The notes under the pieces are model-generated. The model saw only the letters and a program-made list of their open reading frames with translations. It made no database searches and was not told where the DNA came from. A stretch of 64,000 nt of DNA, from assembly GCA_963784065.1 (NCBI GenBank), contig CAWAQA010000002.1, positions 186,001 through 250,000 on the forward strand, written 5' to 3'. Below, piece after piece: positions 9,509 through 17,997 of the stretch (positions are counted from its first letter, which is position 1; every line of letters starts with the position of its first letter). The stretch is from CAWAQA01 sp963784065. GTDB lineage: Bacteria; Acidobacteriota; Vicinamibacteria; Vicinamibacterales; UBA2999. The translations under genes and the position numbers were made by a program.

Positions 9509-9883
9509 TTGGAAGACCACGAGATCTACGCCGCCGTCGGCGAGGACGGCTTTCGTCGCCTCGTCTCCGCCTTTTATCGCCAGGTTCCCACCGACGACAT
9601 CCTCGGTCCGATGTACCCGCCTGGCGATCTGGCGGGCGCCGAACAGCGGCTTCGCGACTTTCTCGTGGGCCGGTTCGGCGGTCCGCCCCGGTATGTCGAG
9701 GAGCGGGGACATCCGCGGCTGCGGATGCGTCACATGCCCTTTGCCGTCACCGCCGCCGCGCGGGATCGCTGGGTCGAGCTGATGACGCGCGCACTCGACG
9801 ACGCCCGCTTCCCGCCGGGCGCAGACGCGCTCCTGCGCGAGTTCTTCGCGGCCGTGGCGACGATGATGATCAATCGACTCTGA
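9509..9883 (+). CDS. Group 2 truncated hemoglobin
   Basis: Small heme protein of the GlbO type, 124 residues, probably binding O2 or NO in the cytoplasm. The only reasonable start is TTG 9509; no ATG is available. Family signatures are AVGEDGFRRLVSAFYRQV at the B/C helices, the GPMYPPGDL segment, FGGPPRYVEERGHPRLRMRH with the proximal His in RMRHMPF (about residue 76), and the G/H helix part ending MINRL. A Trp at the G8 position (DRWVEL) is typical of groups 1/2. Convergent with the DUF4159 gene, with a 55-base gap and no palindromic repeat. Confidence 0.9.
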   Translation: MEDHEIYAAVGEDGFRRLVSAFYRQVPTDDILGPMYPPGDLAGAEQRLRDFLVGRFGGPPRYVEERGHPRLRMRHMPFAVTAAARDRWVELMTRALDDARFPPGADALLREFFAAVATMMINRL

Positions 9884-9938
9884 GGTCAGGATCCTCGCGG
9901 TGAGCGTTACGCGGTCCCGCAGTAGCCTGCAGCACCGC

Positions 9939-10745
9939 TCAGTGCGTCATCGCGTAGAGGATGGCGTTGATGCCGAACGCGTAGCCGCGCGGGCTGAACG
10001 TGTAGAAATATCCCGCATCCTCACCCTCGCGTTCCCACGCGTCCGCGATGTCCGTGTTGTGGGTCATGAGGACCATCAGCCGGCCGGTGCGATCCGCCAC
10101 GCCGCGCACGTGCGCCACGGCGCTGTCGGCGCCCATTTCGGATGTGCCGCCGCCGGTCCGCAGAAAAAAGCCGATGTTCGGAATCTGCGGAATCTCGGAG
10201 ACGACGAACTGCGTCCGGAACAGCGGGTGGTCGAGCGGGACGTCCATGATGGGGTACTGGTCCGGCGGCAGCACCCGGCGAAGCTGCGCGACCCAGTGCT
10301 CCCACTGGTAGCTGCCCCAGAAGTCGTCCACCCAGAGCATGCCGCCCTTCAGCAGGTACTCGCGCAGGCGCGAGGCGTCGGCGCCGTCGATCAGCGCGCG
10401 TCCCGGGGCTGACATGATCACCAGCGGGCACTGGAACAGCTCGTCGCCGCTCAGTCGCACGACGAGGTGATTCGGATCGCCGCTCGCGTTCATGCTGACG
10501 CGTATCTTTGTCAGCTCGGCGAGCCGGACGGACATGTTGATGTCCGCATTCGGATAGTCCGTCGTCCAGTTGCCGCCGCCGCCGCCGAACGCCGGGCGGT
10601 ACATGACGCGGCAGTAGTGCCACCGGCCGTCGAAGTCGTCCGCGTCCGCCACCTGGGTGCCGAAGAAGCCGCGGCCGAACTGGGCGTATGCCGTTCCGGC
10701 GACCAGCAGGCATGCGGCAGCGGCGGCGAGGGTCCCCGTTCGCAT
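9939..10745 (-). CDS. DUF4159 domain protein, exported (paralogue 1)
   Basis: 268 residues from ATG 10745, chosen because it gives a clean signal peptide (MRTGTLAAAAACLLVAG, ending AYAQ); an in-frame ATG 7 codons upstream would spoil it. The mature part is one DUF4159 domain, with WTTDYPNADINMSVRLAELT, LREYLLKGGMLWVDDFWGS, a PLDHPLFRTQF segment and GRLMVLMTHNTDIADAWERE, ending in GINAILYAMTH. The flavodoxin/glutaminase-like fold has unknown function; elsewhere this domain often occurs in large membrane proteins near vWA/MoxR genes. Two paralogues lie at 32538 and 33407. Confidence 0.88.
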   Translation of the reverse strand: MRTGTLAAAAACLLVAGTAYAQFGRGFFGTQVADADDFDGRWHYCRVMYRPAFGGGGGNWTTDYPNADINMSVRLAELTKIRVSMNASGDPNHLVVRLSGDELFQCPLVIMSAPGRALIDGADASRLREYLLKGGMLWVDDFWGSYQWEHWVAQLRRVLPPDQYPIMDVPLDHPLFRTQFVVSEIPQIPNIGFFLRTGGGTSEMGADSAVAHVRGVADRTGRLMVLMTHNTDIADAWEREGEDAGYFYTFSPRGYAFGINAILYAMTH

Positions 10746-10914
10746 AGAGGGAGTGTAACGCGGCATCCCGGCCCCGGCGAGCAGAAAAGCCTGAAGCCTC
10801 CGCGCCCGTGAAGCCGTAGCGCACCTCGTAGGAACCGGGAAGCAGCGCGGTCATCGAAACACCGCGGCGGCCGGTTCGGCCGGCGGCGGCCGATACCGGC
10901 GAAATGGATCGAGC

Positions 10915-11307
10915 TCAGGGTTTGGTGGATCGCTCGATCAGATCCTTGAGGATGGGAATGCTGTCCGCCGCCGGAGCGTCGCTGCGCAGCGACTTGATGT
11001 AGGCGTAGACGTCCACGAGGTCCTGCCGCGGCACGTCGGCGAATGCCGGCATGCCCGGCGTCGCCGGCTTGCGCAGATAGGTGATGAAGGATTCCTCGGA
11101 CCGCGGCATCGGCGCCAGCCGCGGCGACCCTGTCTGGCCGTCGAACCCGTGGCACGCGTAGCAGCGGAGCGTCTTGTCGTAGAGCATCTTGCCGCGCGCG
11201 GCGTTTCCGCTGGGCGAGGCTGGCGGGCTCTGCGCCTCCCGGCCGAGGCCCGACGCCACGCTGCTCACCAGCAGCACGATCGCGGCGCCGGCGGTGATCG
11301 CTTTCAC
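10915..11307 (-). CDS. Small c-type cytochrome, partner of the thiamine-diphosphate enzyme
   Basis: 130 residues from GTG 11307, set by GAGGAGC just upstream. The hydrophobic N-terminus (KAITAGAAIVLLVSSVASG) is a signal peptide or anchor. Heme c attaches at Cys49-Tyr-Ala-Cys52-His53; Met86 in ATPGMPAF is the likely axial ligand. It is a monoheme class I cytochrome. The start lies 8 bases after the stop of the Tat-exported ThDP enzyme, so the two are almost surely one operon, and the cytochrome is a candidate electron acceptor for that enzyme. Confidence 0.9.
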   Translation of the reverse strand: MKAITAGAAIVLLVSSVASGLGREAQSPPASPSGNAARGKMLYDKTLRCYACHGFDGQTGSPRLAPMPRSEESFITYLRKPATPGMPAFADVPRQDLVDVYAYIKSLRSDAPAADSIPILKDLIERSTKP

Positions 11308-11315
11308 GCTGCTCC

Positions 11316-13256
11316 TCACCGCGGCTGGCTGACGACGTCCACCAGCGCCGGCTGCCCGGCGCGCACGCGCGCCAGCGCGCGCTGGTAGGCGCCCGCCAGA
11401 TCCTTCGGGTTTTCGATCGGCCCTTCCGCGTAGATGCCGTACGCCCTGGCCATCGCGGCATAGTCCACGTTCGGGTCGCTGATCGCGTTGCCGATGTGCG
11501 CGCGGCCGGCGCCGCGGCCGCGTGCGCCGGAGATGCGCTGGATGAACATGACCTCCGCGTGGTAGGCGCGGTTGTTGTGCACGACCAGCAGCAGCGGGAT
11601 CTGGTGATGTGCGGCCGTCCACAGCACGCCGGGACCGACGAAGTTCAGGTCGCCGTCGCCGACGATGCCGACCGTCAGGCGTCCGAGCTTCCTGTTGGCG
11701 AGGGCGACGCCGACCGTGGCGGGGGTGTCGTACCCGATGCCGAATCCGCCGCAGTCGCCGTTGTAGCGGTGCGGCTTGTCGAAGTTGAGCATCCGCCGCT
11801 GCCAGTCGCCGGTGAACTGGTGGCCCGATCCGATCGCCCAGTCGTCGTGTTTCAGCTGTTCGCCCAGCTCCGCGATCATGCGCGGCACGCTGACGGGGCT
11901 GGCGTCCCACCCGTAGCGCGCCTGCTCGAGCGCCGTCCCGAGCGCGCGCTTGTGCGCGGCGCCCACGCGCGCGCCGCGCGCCTCGGCGACGGCCTTCCGC
12001 TCCGGCGTCATCGCCCGGCGAATCTCCTCGATGAGCAGCGGCAGCGTCGCCTCGGCATCGGCCGCGATCGCAAGATCGACGTCCGCGTAACGGCCGAAGT
12101 CGTGGATGTTGCTCCCCTGGAACAGCAGCTCGCTCGAGATGCTGATCGTCTTCCGCCCGTTCGCGCGCGCGTTGCGCGCGGCATCGGCCATGTCGCTGAC
12201 CTCGAGGCCGAGCGTCACGTCCGGCGTATACCCGGGGCCGCCTGTCCCGTGGAGCGGATGCCACGACGGAAAATCCTTCCACGAACCAAACCCGCCGACG
12301 TCCACCGGCGCCTGCAGCAGCTCGGCGAGCTCCACCATCAGGTCCCACGCCCGCGGCGTGCGCCCGACCTTCTGGCTGACCACGAGCGGGCTCTCGGCGT
12401 GCACGAGCAGACGCGCCGCTTCCCTCACCGCGTTGGCATCTCCCTGCGGCGGTGCGGCGAGCGACAGGACCGGCACCCGCAGGCGCGATGGATCCGCGAT
12501 GGGCGCTTCCTGCAGCTGCGCATCGACGGTGAGCATCACCGGCCCCATCGGCGGCGTCAGCGCGAAGCGATAGGCGCGCATCGCGGAGTCGGCGAAGCGC
12601 TGCAGCGTGGTCGCCTCGTCGTGGAACTTGACGTAGTCGCGAACGAGCGAGCCCATGTCCTGCACGCTGTGCGGACGGTTGACGATGGTCGCGGGGTTGC
12701 GGTTGTGCGCGGCCACGAGGAAGAGCGGCACGCGATCGGCCCACGCCTGGAAGACGGCCATCGACGAATGCAGCAGCCCGACGGTCCCGTGGACCATCAC
12801 CATCATCGGCTTGCCGGCGGCCTTGGCGTAGCCGTGCGCCATCGCTGCTGCCGCCTCCTCGTGGAGGCACGTGAGCAGCTCCGGCATCTGGTTCTGGCCG
12901 TAATTGATGATCGACTCGTGCAGGCCCTCGAACGCCGAGCCGGGATTCACCGCGACGTACTCGAGGTCGAGCTTCTTCAGCACGTCCACCATGAAGTCGG
13001 AGCCGGGCGTCGGGTGGGACGCGGCGGCGGGCGCTTCCTGCGCGGCGTAGCCGAACTCGGCTGCGGCTTCGGTGTGGGACGGCGGGAGGGCCTTCCGGCC
13101 GGGGCCGGAGGCCACATCAGGAGCGCCGGAGGTCACCGGCCCGGCGTCGGCCGTCTGGCCCTGTACGACCAGACCCGCGGCGCCCAGCGCCGCACCCTTG
13201 AAGAACTCGCGACGGCCGAGCGGGTCCGTCCCGGACGTGTGGTCTGAATCGGCCAT
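11316..13256 (-). CDS. Thiamine-diphosphate-dependent enzyme with Tat signal (acetolactate synthase-like fold)
   Basis: 646 residues from ATG 13256, preceded by GAGGTG. The N-terminus carries a twin-arginine motif (GRREFFKG, Arg15-Arg16) and a hydrophobic stretch, so the folded enzyme should be exported. It has the three-domain POX/AHAS layout. The PYR domain holds the catalytic Glu in CLHEEAAAAMAHGYA. A central domain follows. The PP domain has the ThDP/Mg motif GDGDLNF...HNNRAY. It most resembles the 'thiamine pyrophosphate-requiring' group related to benzoylformate decarboxylase and acetolactate synthase. Most relatives are cytoplasmic; Tat export next to a cytochrome c suggests a periplasmic 2-oxoacid or C-C bond oxidase. 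Substrate unknown. Confidence 0.9.
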   Translation of the reverse strand: MADSDHTSGTDPLGRREFFKGAALGAAGLVVQGQTADAGPVTSGAPDVASGPGRKALPPSHTEAAAEFGYAAQEAPAAASHPTPGSDFMVDVLKKLDLEYVAVNPGSAFEGLHESIINYGQNQMPELLTCLHEEAAAAMAHGYAKAAGKPMMVMVHGTVGLLHSSMAVFQAWADRVPLFLVAAHNRNPATIVNRPHSVQDMGSLVRDYVKFHDEATTLQRFADSAMRAYRFALTPPMGPVMLTVDAQLQEAPIADPSRLRVPVLSLAAPPQGDANAVREAARLLVHAESPLVVSQKVGRTPRAWDLMVELAELLQAPVDVGGFGSWKDFPSWHPLHGTGGPGYTPDVTLGLEVSDMADAARNARANGRKTISISSELLFQGSNIHDFGRYADVDLAIAADAEATLPLLIEEIRRAMTPERKAVAEARGARVGAAHKRALGTALEQARYGWDASPVSVPRMIAELGEQLKHDDWAIGSGHQFTGDWQRRMLNFDKPHRYNGDCGGFGIGYDTPATVGVALANRKLGRLTVGIVGDGDLNFVGPGVLWTAAHHQIPLLLVVHNNRAYHAEVMFIQRISGARGRGAGRAHIGNAISDPNVDYAAMARAYGIYAEGPIENPKDLAGAYQRALARVRAGQPALVDVVSQPR

Positions 13257-13317
13257 CGCGCGCACCTCGTTACGTGGCTCCGGGCCCGAGCTCGGGGTTC
13301 CATCTGGTCCGCCGCAA

Positions 13318-13376
13318 GGTGACCTCCGAGGCCTGTTCTGAGCCCTGGGCCTTGAGCCCTGATCCCTGAGGCCTGC
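13318..13376. repeat. Family-D low-complexity repeat (CCTGAGCCCTGA type)
   Basis: Short runs of CCTGAGCC, CCTTGAGCCCTGATCCCTGAGGCCT between two minus-strand genes, abutting the stop codon of the propeller gene at 13377. The same words recur at 23853-24026. Confidence 0.6.
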
Positions 13377-14414
13377 TTAAGGCATCACCGCCGTGTAGTT
13401 GCGCTTCGGGACGTGACCGACCGGCACGCGCGTGACCTCGCGCCGGGTGGCGATGTCGATCACGGACACCGAGTTCGAGCCGGCATTGGCGACGTAGAGA
13501 GACTTGCTGTCGGGCGTGAACGTCAGCCAATCCGGATGATCGCCGACTTCCACGCCGCCGAGCAGCGTCAGGTCGGGCATCGAGTAGGCATAGACGTGGC
13601 TGTTCATCTTGCTGTTGACCCACATCGTCTTGCCGTCCGGCGTCACGCCGATGCCGTGCGCCGGCGATCCCTGCAGCCCCTCGAGATGCCGTTCGGCGGG
13701 CGGCACGTCCGGCAGCTTGACGCGGGTGATCTCCTTGTGCGAATCGAAGTCCACGACCGCGAACCCGTGATGGTCGGTGAGCTGCACGAAGAGCCGGTTG
13801 GTCGAGCCGTCCGCCTTCCGGTCGTAGGTGATCGGACGGACACCCCGATCGAAATCGATCGACCATGCGATCTGCTCGGTCTTCGCGTCGATCACCGTGA
13901 GCCGCTTGTGGCTGAGCGAGCCGGCCAGGACGTACTTGCCGTCGGGCGTGACGAACGTGTTGTGCACGTCGCCCTCGGTGGGCACCGTCTTCGCCAGCGT
14001 TGCCGACGCCGTGTCGATCACGTCCACGCCGCCGGGGATCTGCCGCAGCGCGACATAGATGCGGCGGCCATCGAGGCCGATCGACAGGTTGTTCGGCTTG
14101 CCGCTGAGCGGGATCCTCTTGGTGACCTTCAACGTCTTGGCATCGACGACGTCGACCGTGTGGTCCGCCTCGTTGGTGAAGTAATAGTGCTTGCCGTCGC
14201 GCCCGACCACGGCGCCATGGTTGACCTCGATGCCGTTGATGATCCCCACCACCTTGTTGGTCGCTGGGTCGATCAGGTGGATATTGTCGCCGGCCGAGTT
14301 CGTCTGGACGATGCGGACGGTCGTGGCCGCTGCCACGACGGGCACCAACAGGAAGCATGCGTACACGAATGCGCGGAAACCACGTCTCGACGATACGGGA
14401 CACACCATGAGCAT
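13377..14414 (-). CDS. YVTN-type seven-bladed beta-propeller protein (YncE-like), exported
   Basis: 345 residues from ATG 14414, which follows GAGGTGTG; ATG 14408 is an alternative. A signal peptide ends near VAAATT. The rest is a run of about 42-residue blades built on V.VID..T..V....P.G..P....V.PDGK..YV: VNHGAVVGRDGKHYYFTNEA, KYVLAGSLSHKRLTVID, SLYVANAGSNSVSVID. Such propellers bind ligands or partners, and no catalytic site is evident. A periplasmic sensor or scaffold role is an inference. Divergent from the cytochrome at 14479 with 64 bases between the starts. Confidence 0.87.
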   Translation of the reverse strand: MLMVCPVSSRRGFRAFVYACFLLVPVVAAATTVRIVQTNSAGDNIHLIDPATNKVVGIINGIEVNHGAVVGRDGKHYYFTNEADHTVDVVDAKTLKVTKRIPLSGKPNNLSIGLDGRRIYVALRQIPGGVDVIDTASATLAKTVPTEGDVHNTFVTPDGKYVLAGSLSHKRLTVIDAKTEQIAWSIDFDRGVRPITYDRKADGSTNRLFVQLTDHHGFAVVDFDSHKEITRVKLPDVPPAERHLEGLQGSPAHGIGVTPDGKTMWVNSKMNSHVYAYSMPDLTLLGGVEVGDHPDWLTFTPDSKSLYVANAGSNSVSVIDIATRREVTRVPVGHVPKRNYTAVMP

Positions 14415-14478
14415 CACACCTCGCGCCCATACTGTACCCTCGTTGACTCGACCCTGCCAACGGGTTATAAGCGACGGC

Positions 14479-14955
14479 ATGAGCGGATCCTCGTTAGCCC
14501 TGGTCGTCGCCCTCATGGTTACGGCAGTTCACGCCCAGCAATCGGCCCCGTCGCCGACGCTCGACTTCGAGTTCTTCCGGACACGCGTCCAGCCCATCCT
14601 GCTCCACAAGCGGGAGGGTCTGGCCCGGTGCTATTCGTGTCATTCCCAGGGGACGCCCCTGGTCATCGAGCGGCTCTCGCCCGGGGCGACCACCTGGACG
14701 GAAGAACAGTCGCGAAAGAACTTCGAGATCATCCGCCGCGTCGTCTCGCCGGGCAACCCGGAGCGCAGCCGCCTGCTGCTGATGCCGCTGGCACGCGAGG
14801 CGGGCGGCGTGTCGTTCCACCCGGGCGGAAAACACTGGACGACGCGCGACGATCCGGAGTTCCGGGTGCTGGCCGAGTGGGTCAGGGGCGGGGGAGGCGG
14901 GCTAGATCGAAGTGGAAGAAGTGGAACAAGTGGAAAAGTGGAAGAAGTGAAGTAG
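14479..14955 (+). CDS. Exported monoheme cytochrome c-like protein
   Basis: 158 residues from ATG 14479, with a signal peptide ending AVHAQ. One heme site, Cys51-Tyr-Ser-Cys54-His55, sits in the FFRTRVQPILLHKREGLARC context seen in many acidobacterial and planctomycete cytochromes. The conserved part seems to end at LAEWVRGGGGG. The last residues (RSGRSGTSGKVEEVK) and the stop come from a purine-rich tandem repeat, so the natural C-terminus may be altered. Electron-transfer role inferred. Confidence 0.8.
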   Translation: MSGSSLALVVALMVTAVHAQQSAPSPTLDFEFFRTRVQPILLHKREGLARCYSCHSQGTPLVIERLSPGATTWTEEQSRKNFEIIRRVVSPGNPERSRLLLMPLAREAGGVSFHPGGKHWTTRDDPEFRVLAEWVRGGGGGLDRSGRSGTSGKVEEVK

Positions 14956-15005
14956 AGAAGTAGACGAAGTAGAGAAGTGGACGAAGTGGACGAAGTAGAG
15001 AAGTC
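14904..15005 (+). repeat. Purine-rich tandem repeat (GAAGTGG / GTAGAGAAG units)
   Basis: About 100 bases of degenerate 9-base units such as GAAGTGGAA, GTAGAGAAG and TGGACGAAG. It starts inside the cytochrome gene and ends about 25 bases before the CPBP gene. Strand asymmetry is strong: almost no C on the plus strand. Confidence 0.75.
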
Positions 15006-15029
15006 GGAACAGTGAACAGCACGTTGTAA

Positions 15030-15995
15030 GTGCAACCAGCTCTGTCGGGCGGTCTTGCCGCCGTTCTACCTGCCACCTCCATCCTCGCGTTCGGTGCGTT
15101 GACGCTGGCGTGTTTGGCCCTGTGGGCGGCGCCGGCTTCGGGGTCTCCACATCGCCGCCGGCTCTGGACATTTCCGTTCGCGATTGCGCTCGTCGCGGCG
15201 CTGGCCGGCGGGATCGTCGACGTGCGCGGTGTGCTCGTGCTGCTCGTGTATGCCGTCGCGTGCCGCGCCGCCAGCCAGGCGGCGGGGGCCGCTCCGCGTG
15301 CCGTGGCGCAGGTCCTGCTGCTGCTGGTCTGCGGCGGCCTCATGCTGCACGTGATGCCCGGCTTTCACAATCCCGTCGTCATCAACGCGGTGGTGCTCAG
15401 CCCCGGTGGCGTGCCGTATACGAAGTACCTCAATTTCGACAAGGCGGTGGCCGGCCTGTTCCTGCTTGGCCTGTACGCGCCGGCCGTGATCGTCCGTGAC
15501 ACAGGGCCGGCTGAAGCCGGCCCCGCCGTACGCCATCGTGCGGCGCTGTGGGAATTTTCGTGGCGGTTTGCGGTGCTCGCCGCCGCGATCATCGCGCTCT
15601 CGCTGGCGCTTGGATTCGTACGCTGGGATCCAAAGGCGCCGGCGTGGTTTCCGTTGTGGGCGCTGAGCCTGCTCTGTTTCACCGTGATGCCCGAGGAGGC
15701 GCTCTTCCGCGGCGTGGTGCAGACCTCGCTCGAGCGCGGGTTCGGCGGCACTCCGCGGGCGGCGATCGTCGCCGTCGCGATCGCCGCGACGTTGTTCGGC
15801 CTCGCCCACGCGGGCGGCGGACCAACCTATGTCGTGCTGGCCACGGTCGCCGGCGCCGGCTACGGATGGATCTACGCGGCCACGCGCTCGCTCGGCGCCG
15901 CGATCCTGGCGCATCTCGGCGTCGACGCCATCCATTTCCTGTTTTTCACCTATCCGGCTCTGGCATGCCTGTCTGAGCCGCATTCTTCCGGCTGA
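15030..15995 (+). CDS. CPBP family intramembrane metalloprotease
   Basis: 321 residues from GTG 15030, with about eight transmembrane helices. The ABI/CPBP motifs are present: Glu222-Glu223 with Arg227 (PEEALFRG), His260 in LFGLAHAGGG and His295 in ILAHLGVD, which together form the Zn or glutamate-protease active site in the membrane. Members cleave prenylated proteins or peptide precursors, or act in immunity; no partner is obvious here. Two oddities: a family-A palindrome at 15504-15524 encodes GPAEAGP in the loop around residue 160, and the last residues (HSSG) plus the stop come from a family-B palindrome. Confidence 0.9.
   Translation: MQPALSGGLAAVLPATSILAFGALTLACLALWAAPASGSPHRRRLWTFPFAIALVAALAGGIVDVRGVLVLLVYAVACRAASQAAGAAPRAVAQVLLLLVCGGLMLHVMPGFHNPVVINAVVLSPGGVPYTKYLNFDKAVAGLFLLGLYAPAVIVRDTGPAEAGPAVRHRAALWEFSWRFAVLAAAIIALSLALGFVRWDPKAPAWFPLWALSLLCFTVMPEEALFRGVVQTSLERGFGGTPRAAIVAVAIAATLFGLAHAGGGPTYVVLATVAGAGYGWIYAATRSLGAAILAHLGVDAIHFLFFTYPALACLSEPHSSG
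15504..15524. repeat. Family-A palindrome inside the CPBP protease gene
   Basis: GGGCCGGCTGAAGCCGGCCCC is read in frame as part of TGPAEAGPAV in a predicted loop between membrane helices. The frame used avoids the TGA that the same element provides elsewhere. Confidence 0.8.
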
Positions 15996-16010
15996 AGCCG
16001 GAAGCCACAA
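15986..16010. repeat. Family-B palindrome providing the CPBP stop codon
   Basis: CTTCCGGCTGAAGCCGGAAG followed by CCACAA; the TGA at 15993-15995 ends the protease gene. Confidence 0.8.
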
Positions 16011-16194
16011 AGCCGTTGGTTCAACTGCCCCCTCCCCCCTCCCCCTGTCCCCTGGGGCCAGCGCCGGCGTCGAGATCACAGGAAACAGGAGCAGAAACAT
16101 CAGGTTGTGTGCAACGCGCATCGGATACCTCCAGTAAGTCAGGAACTGCTGCCGTACGGCCGCGCGCCGCGGATGTCCTGATGGATCCCCTGAT

Positions 16195-16226
16195 TTGTTC
16201 TGATCTCGCGAGCGCTTCGGTAGAAT
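16195..16226 (+). promoter_or_regulatory. candidate promoter of the cyclase-family gene
   Basis: TTGTTC (16195-16200) and TAGAAT (16221-16226) are separated by 20 bases, longer than the usual 17, and lie 45 bases before the start at 16271. Weak evidence. Confidence 0.25.
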
Positions 16227-16270
16227 CGCGGTCATCGCGGGTCTGTCCTGCGAAAAAGGAGCTATGCGCC

Positions 16271-17233
16271 ATGTCTCGAGTCCTCATCCTTGCCATCGTC
16301 CTCGTCGGCGGCGTCAGCAGCGCCGCGCACGCCCAGAGCTGGCAGACGCCGTCCGACGCGCAGCGGTGCCCGTCGAAATGGGGCGCCGGCGATCAGCGCG
16401 GCTCCGCCAATCACATGAAGCCGGAGACGGTGCTGCGGGCGGCGCGTCTCATCAAGACCGGGCAGGTGTTCGAGCTGGGGAGGGTGCTGTCGCCGTCGAT
16501 GCCGATCCAGTCGACGCGCCGCTTCGAGATGTCACACCAAGCGCACGCAGATGAATGACGCCCGGGTCGAACAGGCGCGGCAGCAACGAGGAACTGGTCG
16601 TCGCCGAGATCGGCCAGGTCGGGACGCAGTTCGACGGGTTCAGCCACCAGACGATCGGCAACAGCATGTACAACTGCCACAAGGTGGAAGACATCGCGTC
16701 GCGCGACGGATTCAGCAAGCTGGGCATCGAGAACGTCGGCGCGCTGATGACCCGCGGCGTGCTCATCGACGTCGCGGCATGCGCGAAGGGTGTTCCGATG
16801 CTTCCGGATACCTACGAGATGACGGTGGCCGACCTGCAGCAGGCGCTGAAAAAGCAGAGCGTGACGCTTCAGCCGGGCTGATGCCATCCTCGTCCATACC
16901 GGGTGGGGCAGGCTGTGGGGCACTGACAATGGCCGCTACATGGGGCCAACCCCGGGCTCGGCGTCGCCGCCGCATCGGAATGGCTGGCGCGGCAGGATCC
17001 CATCCTCGTGGGCGTCGGACAACGCTCCGGTCAACGTCACGCCCAATCCGGATCCGAAGGTGTCCAATCCCATTCACCAGATCATGCTGGTCATCAACGG
17101 GATCCACCTGCTCGAGAACCTGAAGCTCGACGAGCTCGCGGCGAGCGGCGCGCACGAGTTCGCGCTCGTGGTGCAGCCGCTGAAGATTGAGGGAGGCACG
17201 GGCTCGACCGTCGCGCCGATCGCCGTGCGCTGA
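16271..17233 (+). CDS. Cyclase family protein (kynurenine-formamidase-like), multiply frameshifted
   Basis: Exported metal-dependent hydrolase of the cyclase family, about 320 residues if repaired. ATG 16271 follows AAAAGGAG and starts a signal peptide ending AHAQ. Coding then moves through frames: MKPETVLRAARLIKTGQVFELG, after about 16530 NRRGSNEELVVAEIGQVG, then a piece after about 16880, and finally NPIHQIMLVINGIHLLENL to the stop at 17233. The metal motif is the variant GTQFDGFSH rather than HGGTHIDAP. At least four small indels are needed, the densest damage in the left half of the window. Both ends are family-typical, so bad consensus is more likely than decay, but a true pseudogene cannot be excluded. 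Confidence 0.75.
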
Positions 17234-17239
17234 AAAGGG

Positions 17240-17812
17240 ATGGCGTCCGATCTCCAGTGGCGAATGGGCTTCGGATGGGAGCCGCTCGTTGTCTTCGCCT
17301 GCGGAATGGTCGCGGCCCTCTTCTCAACCGGCGTCTCGCGATGGGTCGCCCTGTGCGCGGCGCTCGGCGCAGGTGTCTATGCGTTCTATCGCTATCGCAA
17401 GTGGAACGGGCGCGCCTGGCGGCAGATTCATTTCCGCGCCATGCTCGCCTACTCGGGCATCGTCGGACGTGAGCAGGCATTCGCAGGGCAGGCGGGCCGG
17501 CCGTTCGACGTGCGCAGCAGCTGCTCCGCTCTCGGACTGCTGCTGTGCGGGGAAGACAAGCGCACGGCGGTCGAGGCGATGCTGGCGGAGCTCGATCGGT
17601 ACGAAGGCGCGTTTCTGGCCGGCCTCGTCGAGCGGCACGCGGCGGAGGTGCTGCCCGGCGCCAGCGCCGAATTGCGCCGCGACGTGGCCGCGCGGCTGCG
17701 GGCGATCCGCTTCGGCCCTGAGCTCGTGATCGCGTCGGTGATCGAGAACATCCACGGCGGCGCCGAGGCGGCCCGCTACGCGGTCGCGGTCGCGGCGGGA
17801 GATACCGCCTGA
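17240..17812 (+). CDS. Hypothetical membrane-anchored protein
   Basis: 190 residues from ATG 17240, six bases after the cyclase-family gene, so possibly co-transcribed. Two membrane helices lie at about residues 12-30 and 32-50 (PLVVFACGMVAALFSTG; WVALCAALGAGVYAFYRYRK). A soluble helical domain follows, with AVEAMLAELDRYEGAFLAGL and a C-terminal ENIHGGAEAARYAVAV. I do not recognise the family; topology suggests a cytoplasmic C-terminal domain. Confidence 0.6.
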   Translation: MASDLQWRMGFGWEPLVVFACGMVAALFSTGVSRWVALCAALGAGVYAFYRYRKWNGRAWRQIHFRAMLAYSGIVGREQAFAGQAGRPFDVRSSCSALGLLLCGEDKRTAVEAMLAELDRYEGAFLAGLVERHAAEVLPGASAELRRDVAARLRAIRFGPELVIASVIENIHGGAEAARYAVAVAAGDTA

Positions 17813-17997
17813 GAAGTTGGGCATGCAGGCGGAACGGTGATAAGGTCCGCGCTAAAAGGAGGGACCCCGACTGATTCAGCTCAATCATCCACAGCTCCAG
17901 GAAGCGCGGACGAGGGCCACGTTCGGGCCCCTTTCTCGAAACTGAATACTTCTGCCGCGTCACCGGGCCGTCCCGGGGTTGCCGGCCGGAGGTCATC

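Noticed and set aside
11496..13247. 583-codon plus-strand open frame opposite the thiamine-diphosphate enzyme
   Set aside because: Antisense shadow with Arg/His/Gln-rich sequence; the minus-strand gene has clear cofactor motifs and a Tat leader.
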